From positions 8,208,366-8,272,365 of the forward strand of contig CAIIXF020000008.1 of NCBI GenBank assembly GCA_903813345.2: 64,000 bases of DNA, written 5' to 3'. Positions 57,191 to 64,000 of this stretch are shown piece by piece (position 1 is the first letter of the stretch; each line of letters starts with the position of its first letter). Source of the DNA: Owenia fusiformis (Eukaryota; Annelida; Polychaeta; Sabellida; Oweniidae). The translations under genes were made by a program, and so were the position numbers. The notes under the pieces are model-generated. The model was not told where the DNA came from. It ran no database searches and saw only the letters and a program-made list of their open reading frames with translations.

Positions 57191-58154
57191 TAATAACCGT
57201 TAATAAAATTATTTTTTTGTAATATAGCATAATATATACCCAAAAACTGCTGCAATTAGGCTAGTGTAAGTAGAGTCCCCACATGATTAGACCTACTTGA
57301 AAGCAATTTGGCAGGTATTAGTTTGGGATTTTGCACAAGCAGTCTGGTCCTAGTTAAAGATCTAGATAGAGGACAGCTATTTCCAAACAAAAACAATAAT
57401 TCGCTTTCAGAAATCCTAATTTATGTCAGTAGGGAAGGAGGGGCATTATTCAAAGATGAATTAAACTTCAATTCTTTTTTTTCACAACTGTCAATCTATT
57501 TTGACACTTGTATTCAAATCACCTGCATTGTTAATCTAACAAATAAATTCACAAATCATAAATAAATCATTGCAAGTACAATGTACATATATTTTAAACA
57601 AATTGAACTTCAATCCCCAATTCTCTGAACAATCTTCTCATTAGTATAAATGTTTGAATCGAAATAATGCTACACTCGTTTGACAAACTGTACGACATTC
57701 TGTCCAACTCATGCTGAATTTCACCACATTGAATGGCCTATCATTTATTCGAATCAGTCTGAACTGCTTCATGAACCAGGTTCTGTTCATGAACTAAATA
57801 AAAATGAACATTGCACTGGAGTAAAAGGTTGTATTGTCCACGTGCCAGGTTTTGGCCTTTGTGACGTTTCTATGTACATTTTTAGGTTACTATGGCAAAG
57901 AAAATAATGCAGTATCAAACAAGAACAACATTGATTTGAAGGTAAGTCCCCAAATCAAGTCTAACGGAGGAAAATCAAAACGATGGCACAGCCGCGGACT
58001 GCGACTCGCGTAATTCAAAACGAGGTACCAGCGGCATTGGCGGTAAATACAAACCTTTGGAGGGCATGTTTACTGTGAATAGGGTTGATGAGTTTTTACA
58101 ATTTATTTGTTCACGTCTGTAAAATTAAAACGGTAAGTACGATTCTACCATGAT
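57191..58154. other. Spacer upstream of the SAMD15-like gene
   Basis: Open frames at 57308-57565 and 57680-57907 have no recognisable domain. A 5' exon of the SAMD15-like gene may lie near 57900-58060, but I cannot support one. Confidence 0.4.
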
Positions 58155-58390
58155 CATGGGCGTAGCCAGCTTTCAGTCGGGGGGGGGGGGGGTGCAATCG
58201 CCCCAAAAATCGGCCAGGGGGTTGCGATCGAGGCATAAGCGAGGCAAAAGATTTTAAGATTTGTTTAGAATTTTACAAAACTTCAAACAAAAGCTCTTTT
58301 CTTCTATCTATAGTGGTTCTATTTTAATTGGTTAGGGGGGGGGGGGGTGCGGTCTCACCCATCGCACCCCCTGGCTTCTCTACTCCTATG
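58155..58390. mobile_element. 236-bp MITE with GGCGTAGCCAG ends and ATGAT target duplication
   Basis: The left end CATGGGCGTAGCCAG and the right end, read inward as CATAGGAGTAGAGAAGCCAG, are imperfect inverted repeats with G-runs inside. ATGAT at 58150-58154 and 58391-58395 flanks it. Confidence 0.7.
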
Positions 58391-58547
58391 ATGATTCTGA
58401 TACGCTACGTGCTAGCTAAGCATTTCTTCACTTCTCAGTTGATAAAAACTTCTAAACAACTATAGACCTACGGTTGGAATAAACGATAAAATCAAAAGGC
58501 CTACTACTGTCAAAACCAATTTGATGTAATGTTTTCTTGTTTAAAGA

Positions 58548-58970
58548 ATGTCTCGAGGAGCCTACGAGAAGAGATTGGAGGAGGCGCAATTGGAGCTACA
58601 AGTTCCCCAGTGTTACAAATGGACAAGAGATGAAGTGGCACAGTATATATGCTCCATAGGTTTTCCGCGTTACCGTCATTGTTTCTACGATAACTTCATC
58701 ACAGGGCGTAAACTTATTCTCATGGACGCCGATCACTTACCAAAGATCGGAGTAAACGACTTTGAGCATGTGAAACTGATTGCTGGTGCAATCCGTCGCC
58801 TACTCGCAATCGAAGACCCTTATTGGAATCGAAAAATCTACAAAACGCCGAGAGATTCAATGGCAACTTTTCTGGACGAAAAACGTTTCACCGGCAGGTC
58901 AATTGATAGAATGACATATGTTGAGTTCCGTAGACAGAGAGGGCACGAGGTCGATTTCGAACTCAGATAG
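58548..58970 (+). CDS. SAM-domain protein, SAMD15-like
   Basis: The 140-residue frame starts at the ATG at 58548, just after an acceptor (GTTTTCTTGTTTAAAG), so a 5' non-coding exon is likely. Residues about 22-90 are a SAM domain (YKWTRDEVAQYICSIGFPRY, FITGRKLILMDADHLPKIGV, FEHVKLIAGAIRRLL). The GFPxY-x2-CF-x2-NFI-x-GRKLI pattern and the downstream IEDPYWNRKI..DSMATFLDEKRFTG and LxYxEF pattern match the C-terminal half of human SAMD15, which has IEEPLFKRSI and YLEQKGHTG. The long repeat-rich N-terminus of mammalian SAMD15 is absent, so this is a compact form. SAM domains mediate protein or RNA contacts; the role of SAMD15 is poorly known. Confidence 0.8.
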   Translation: MSRGAYEKRLEEAQLELQVPQCYKWTRDEVAQYICSIGFPRYRHCFYDNFITGRKLILMDADHLPKIGVNDFEHVKLIAGAIRRLLAIEDPYWNRKIYKTPRDSMATFLDEKRFTGRSIDRMTYVEFRRQRGHEVDFELR

Positions 58971-59261
58971 TCAGAAGCAATATAAAGGAATGCTAAATAC
59001 ATTTTGTAAATTAAAAGAGTTCATATATTTTGCAGTACCCTACTTTATGGTATTTTACATATATGATCCCGTATTGTGCAAATAATTAATGGATCTTACC
59101 CAAGGTCAATGAATTACCTTATCAGTTTTCCTAGCCCTTTATCATGTGGCCTATATTTATCATGTTTTGTCGCAAAATATAGTATGGCTATACTGTAATT
59201 TCAATGGCCAGAAAGAAACGCACTTATTTTGATATTTAATACCATTTGGACTGAAAGTAAC

Positions 59262-59350
59262 ACATAATGTGAATCATATTCTTCTAACACATAATGTGAA
59301 TCGCATTCTTCTAACACATAATGTGAATCACATTCTTCTAACAACTAAAG
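59262..59350. repeat. Three-copy 31-bp minisatellite
   Basis: TAACACATAATGTGAATC followed by A/GCATTCTTC is repeated three times, with a degenerate fourth copy (taacaactaaagtgaa). Confidence 0.7.
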
Positions 59351-59519
59351 TGAAAAGCATGTAAATAATTCACCATTGCTCCCCTACATGTAAACCCATG
59401 CTGTTATCAATCTAGAATATGACATAACGTTCTTTTAAATGGCATAGATTGTAATGTAACATTTTTTGCTTTATTAATATCTAATTTGGAAATACATGTA
59501 GGACAAATTGTAACAAGCA

Positions 59520-59670
59520 TTAACATGCAAAATGTCACTACCTGCCGTTTATTACTGACACCAAACACCGGATACCAAGCGCCAAAAGCAAAGCACAAAC
59601 CGCAGAACACCAACAAGCGATACCTGTCCACAAAATAGCTAGAGTCTTTAACAGTATGTCACCAATAACC
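59520..59670. repeat. Copy of the TGTCACCACC dispersed repeat
   Basis: 'aaaatgtcactacctgccgttta..gacaccaaacaccggataccaagcgccaaaa' and 'agtatgtcaccaata' match the ends and the variable CCAA core of the copies at 13690-14310 and 15985-16290 in one orientation. Confidence 0.5.
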
Positions 59671-60258
59671 CAGATGCGAGTAGAAATAATCTTGATTTAC
59701 GTCATTAAAAATTCAAAATTCAGTCAAAGTAATATCATATTTGAAATCTACATGTAAAATTACATCTAGAAATGTGGTTTTAAAAAGTGTTTATCAACTT
59801 TGAAAAATTAATTTTCTTTGAAAATGTGACTTCTAGCTCGGGGAGATTCCCCATAGACCCCATGCTATAAAATCACAAAAAATGAAATATCTTTTCTTTT
59901 AGTGGACAGATAATATTTTGCTTTACTGGACATATTTTCATTAGTATAAGTATCAGACGCATAAGGGTTATATGAAAATTGAGCCACTTAAATTGATAAT
60001 ATTCAAGTTTAAGGGAACTTTCTTATATACCTGCCATGTTAATTGACCCGAATCAGCCACCTGGTGGTGAAACTGGTAACTACCTACTCGCATTTGGGTA
60101 ATTGTGATGGTGACATAAAAACTTAAAAAAATATTGTACCGTATACTCGTACACCATACTGAACTGTGCACTTTATATCACATTTCTTTCCTATCAACAG
60201 GATAGGCTTAGTGTCACTTTTACTGGTGTAATATATAGAGCAGTGGTCTAAACGATGT

Positions 60259-63200
60259 TCACTGTAATGATTTTGTGAGATTAGAAAGTTTCTTTGAGGG
60301 TTTCATCTCAACTATTAACTCCCCATCTCCCTCATCTGTGGCTAGCCAGCGACTAACCTCAAACACATACTGGTCATAAACAACTTTGTTATTTGTTTGT
60401 CTATCATCTTCATTCTCACTCTGACTTGTGGAGTCTTTTCGTTTTTTATTCTTCTTGCCACTTCTCTTTTTAGATTTTTTTTCTTCATCACTGTCTTCAT
60501 CACTATTAGAATCATCCGAATCAGAGTCATTGGATTTTTTCGTCTTTCGCCCAAATAAGTTATCAATGTCATCTTTCATTGGCTTCTTCCTGATCTTCTT
60601 TTTCTGCATTGATTTGTTATTATTACCAAATACATTTGTTTGAGAGTCACTGTCTTCTTCTGTTGAATCATTTACGCGTATTTTCACTTTCTTGCTTTTC
60701 TTATTTGAAAACAATCCAGTTTGGAAGTCATCACTATCTTCAGAATCTGATTTTTTCTTTTTACTTTTTAACTTTTTGCTTGTTTTCTTTTTATCGGATT
60801 CATCATCTGAGATATTAAGGCCAAGCATTTTCATTCTCAATTTTTCATCTTTTGTTTTAGGTTTCATCTTCGACTTTTTATCATCAGGATCAGTATCCGA
60901 GTCATCAAGTGCAAATTTCAATGACTTTTTATTCTTTGATTTGAACACAGTGTCATCAAGTTCGTATTTATCCTTTCCTTTCTTTGTTCTTTTGACATCA
61001 TCATCAGGATCAGATTCACTTTTGGATTTCTTTTTTGATTTACTCTTTTTGTCTCTGAGTTCACTTTCAGACTTTTTCTGTTTGCTTTTCTTATTTTTGC
61101 TTTTTGTCTTTCCACCACTTTCTTCATCTGATTCAGAATTATCATCATACAGCTTCATTTGATCTTCTTTTTCTTTATTCTTTTGATCTTGTTTATCTTG
61201 TTTCCTTCTAATAGAGACATCTCTCTGTTTCAGGTGCTTTAGGATTGTAACCTGAAATAAATCACATTTTGGTGTAATGTTTTTTACTCCCATTTATATA
61301 TAAGACATGTACATCATTTAGGTGAAACGAATTCTATGACAAATGTAGGTGGTAAGCTAGAGAGGTAATTATGTTGTCATCTCTGAGTTCTGGGGTTTTC
61401 CCTCCTCCTTTTCAATCTAATGACCTTTAAAATTAATGTGACCTTGAGGCTTGTCTACATGACACTAGATCTCTATTTATTTACTAATACCTTTTCCAGA
61501 TACCAGCCACTTCCTATTCCAGTGTCATCATGCCCAATCCGCATCTTCTTAATAACTCCAACATCAGTTGCTTTTAGCTGGAAAATAATTTAGAATCAAA
61601 ATGCTGAAGCACTGTACTTAATGTTTCATCAAGAAATTTCAAGCTTGGTTGAAATAAATGCTGTCAACCAATGGTCAGCTGGTTCAATGTGTCTTCAATG
61701 AGAATATAGTGAAGCTAGTTTAATGTGCTTTGTGAGGGAACAGTCAAGTTGGTTCAATGTGCCTTCAATGAGAGATTAGTCAAGCTGGTTGAATGTGCTT
61801 TGTCAGGGAATAGTCAAATTGGTTAAATGTGACCGAAGGCACAGTCAATCTGGTTGTAGAATGTGGTTTGTGAGGGAACAGTCAACCTGGCTGAATGTGC
61901 TTTATGAGGGAAAAGTCAAGTTGGTCTATTGTAACTGGAGGCACAGTCAAGCTGGTCGAGTGTGATTTGTGAGGGAACAGTCAATCCAAGGTAGACTTAG
62001 CCTAATGTGTATATTGAATGTAAACTGAACTGATGCATGGAACTTGGAGTCCCTTGCTCAAGTTTGAAGAAATCAAATTAGATTAGATTAAATGCAATCT
62101 GTTATATTACTCCTTTTAGAAAGCAAATATGAAGCCATATTTATTACTTACAGTAAATATATCTGTACAATTCCGCTCAAAATTATTATCATCGTTGTCC
62201 AATGTCAGCTCCTTTGTTTTCATTTTATCACCTATGAGTTGAATGAAGACATTAGCATCTGTTCCTGCCTGAAGTGGGCTACCTGTCTCAATGATGAATT
62301 CATACACACATTGGGGGCCTTTATTTTCCTTTTTTCCTGGAAGAAAACAATAAAACGTTGATTAACATTTTGTAATGAAATCAAATTTATTTTTCAAAAA
62401 TGCCACATACTGTACATGTACATATTTTTTAAATTCCAGTGGACCTAAAGATAGAAATGACTAGATCAAAAATTGGGATGTCCGTTGCTGTGTTTGCTCT
62501 TCCCATCAAGCCATGTAGACAAGGGATGAACACAAGGTTCAGACCAGAATCCATCTGACCTTTGTGACATTAGAATACAACAAGCATTTCTTTACAGGAC
62601 TGCAATGTACATGTACAATTGGATGAACATTTTGTTTTCTTGATATTTTCCAATGTGAACATTTTAAACTAATCTCGACTACATCATTAGTTTAATATTT
62701 CTGGTTATTTATATCTAAAGATTGAGACAGAATGTGTGTATTCCCATGTTACGTAATAATACATAAAATGAGCAGTTTGGGTTAGCATCCGCATGCATTA
62801 TATTAAATATAATATCAGATGGGCAGACATTAGCAAAATAGACCTCCATTTATAGAGAAAACAGCTACCTTTAGAGGTTGCAGAAGCTGGTCGAATGTCC
62901 CGATATGTCTCCCCTGTTCCCTCATCCTTGGCCAACCATGCATGACAGGGGAAGTGGTACACTTTGCTATGGTCATCTATGGCACGTAGAACCACCTTTT
63001 CTAAGAACCATCCAGGACCAAACCCACTGTTATCATGTTCTATCCTGCATATATAAATTTTCAGTGGCATTTTTACAAGTGACATTCCCCATAGGCAGAA
63101 TATGTGATGGTATTTGTTTTAACAGAATGAAATATTTGTAAATTGTCATTCAGATGTTTTAGGTACACCTATTATCAATGCCACTGGAATCATGATATGT

Positions 63201-63692
63201 GTCAAACCATTTTGATTACCCAATGAAATCCTAGAAGATCAACTCATAATGTTTTATTTGTATGTATATTAGGAAGACTATTTAAAAATCCCATTTTCTA
63301 AATAGATGTTATTTCAATAACTCTTTATGGTTCCAAACCAAACATAATCATTTGATTTTTTCTTTCTATGTGATATAAAATACAGGATGTCCATAAAGCC
63401 TCTTTACACTTAGACCTTGCAGTGTAATTGTAGAGTTTTTATGGATACCCTGTATTGAAGAGTAGATAAAAATGTCATAAAGTAACGAAACCTCACCTTA
63501 TCTTTAATATTTGTCCCAAGTTTTCTGTTTTCACTACAAATCGATCAATTTGTCCATTTTCGAAAAGGTTTTTAGATCTATCCTTTAGAGCGAACTTTGG
63601 TGATGATCCTTTTTTCCCAAATATGGTCAAAAATACATTGGAGTCCGTACCAGCCATTGACTTTTTCCCAGTTTCGACAAACACTTCAAATT
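60259..63692 (-). CDS. LOXHD1: LOXHD1-like PLAT-repeat protein, C-terminal exons (5' end off the right edge)
   Basis: Minus-strand exons are 63497-63692, 62869-63044, 62152-62336, 61491-61577 and 60259-61251, with GT-AG junctions and matching phases (KI-R joined to IEHDNSG, for example). Two PLAT domains are visible. The first has FEVFVETGKKSMAGTDSNVF, IEHDNSGFGPGWFLEKVVL and FPCHAWLAKDEGTGE. The second has YEFIIETG, AGTDANVFIQLIGD, MRIGHDDTGIGSGWYLEK and VFEVSRWLATDEGDGELIVE. The repeated AGTDxNVF, IxHDxxGxGxGW and WLAxDEG signatures define LOXHD1, a protein of tandem PLAT domains thought to link membrane and cytoskeleton in hair-cell stereocilia. Oddly, the last PLAT is split by about 250 residues rich in Lys, Ser and Asp (KSKNKKSKQKKSESE; SNDSDSDDSNSDEDSDEE). 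It ends at a stop at 60259-60261. The gene could be a LOXHD1 paralogue rather than the orthologue. Confidence 0.87.
61640..61990. repeat. Intronic tandem repeat in the LOXHD1-like gene
   Basis: About eight degenerate units of about 40-55 bp share 'cagtcaagctggttgaatgtg' and 'ctttgtgagggaa'. The block lies between exons 61491-61577 and 62152-62336. Confidence 0.75.
63381..63454. mobile_element. 72-bp foldback mariner-type MITE
   Basis: TACAGGATGTCCATAAAG at the left and TTTTTATGGATACCCTGTA at the right are inverted repeats. A TA dinucleotide at each end fits a mariner/Tc1 target site. It lies in the intron region left of exon 63497. Confidence 0.65.
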
Positions 63693-64000
63693 CTGCAAAA
63701 CAGACAATAAAAGATCACAACAAACCAGAGGCGTATCAATAGTTTAGATATCTAAAATCTTGGAAATATCATGAATCTATTCTGCTATATAAACTTTTAA
63801 TTCTTCGATTGTGTTTTGTGCAACATTGGATTAGTATTTAGACCTGTATGGTTTTGTCATATTGATCAGTTGGTGTATTTTCATAGCTTATTGCATTGTG
63901 TGTCTTAGGAGGCTCTTTTTAATGCAACATTTTAGCATTTTGGATATTTTTTGCAACATGGTAGGTATTTGTGCCCCTAAGATTAACATTTAAGGATTTT

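Larger units (their letters stand above)
58971..60258. other. Convergent spacer between SAMD15-like and LOXHD1-like genes
   Basis: Holds the minisatellite and dispersed repeat listed separately; otherwise AT-rich with no supported gene. Confidence 0.5.

Noticed and set aside
57680-57907. 75-residue plus-strand frame as a gene
   Set aside because: No recognisable domain, splice context or codon pattern supports it.
60428-61162. Plus-strand Ser/Phe/Leu-rich open frames
   Set aside because: They are antisense shadows of the Lys/Ser/Asp-rich exon of the LOXHD1-like gene.

Overview
The window is nuclear DNA from an animal. Genes are split by introns with GT-AG junctions, the base composition is AT-rich, and the spacers are full of short inverted-repeat transposons, minisatellites and poly-G runs. 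The protein set (RALGAPB, TMEM72-like, LicD-like, SAMD15-like, LOXHD1-like, a BTB factor with C2H2/HTH exons) and the repeat style point to a marine invertebrate. The phylum cannot be fixed from the sequence alone.

Layout: (1) 169-2952, minus strand: the first six coding exons of RALGAPB; the rest lies off the left edge. (2) 5.8-39.6 kb, plus strand: one very large BTB locus. Two common exons (BTB domain; acidic linker ending in a basic nuclear-localisation-like motif) end at a single donor, GT at 6967, leaving two bases (AT) of an open codon. Downstream lie nine large open reading frames, here called A-I. Each directly follows an acceptor AG, each needs exactly one base to complete that codon, and each stays open to its own stop. 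They encode alternative DNA-binding tails: C2H2 arrays (A, B, C, I), a CENPB/pogo-type helix-turn-helix domain (D), a short Arg/Lys-rich module (E), giant arrays alternating pipsqueak-like HTH motifs with C2H2 fingers (F, G), and one HTH followed by five fingers (H). The architecture matches insect lola / mod(mdg4) / broad loci. The predicted isoforms share about 229 N-terminal residues and run from 315 to about 2200 aa.

(3) 43.1-48.15 kb, minus strand: a complete five-exon TMEM72-like membrane protein (predicted 210 aa). (4) 48.15-54.2 kb: gene-poor, holding a 1.76-kb transposon-like element full of G-runs and a tRNA-derived SINE-like fragment. (5) 54.2-55.3 kb, plus: a LicD/fukutin-type type II membrane protein. 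(6) 58.5-59.0 kb, plus: a SAMD15-like SAM-domain protein. (7) 60.26-63.69 kb, minus: the 3' end of a LOXHD1-like PLAT-repeat gene whose last PLAT domain is split by a long Lys/Ser/Asp-rich insert.

The most interesting object is the BTB locus. It shows exon duplication (A/B, F/G), an apparent gene-conversion tract (B/C), in-frame internal amplification of an HTH-finger module (G), a fresh nonsense change with a decaying tail (G), at least one likely dead exon, and a 3'-UTR minisatellite that grew out of the coding end of A-C. It reads as an actively evolving cassette array of DNA-binding specificities behind one dimerisation domain.
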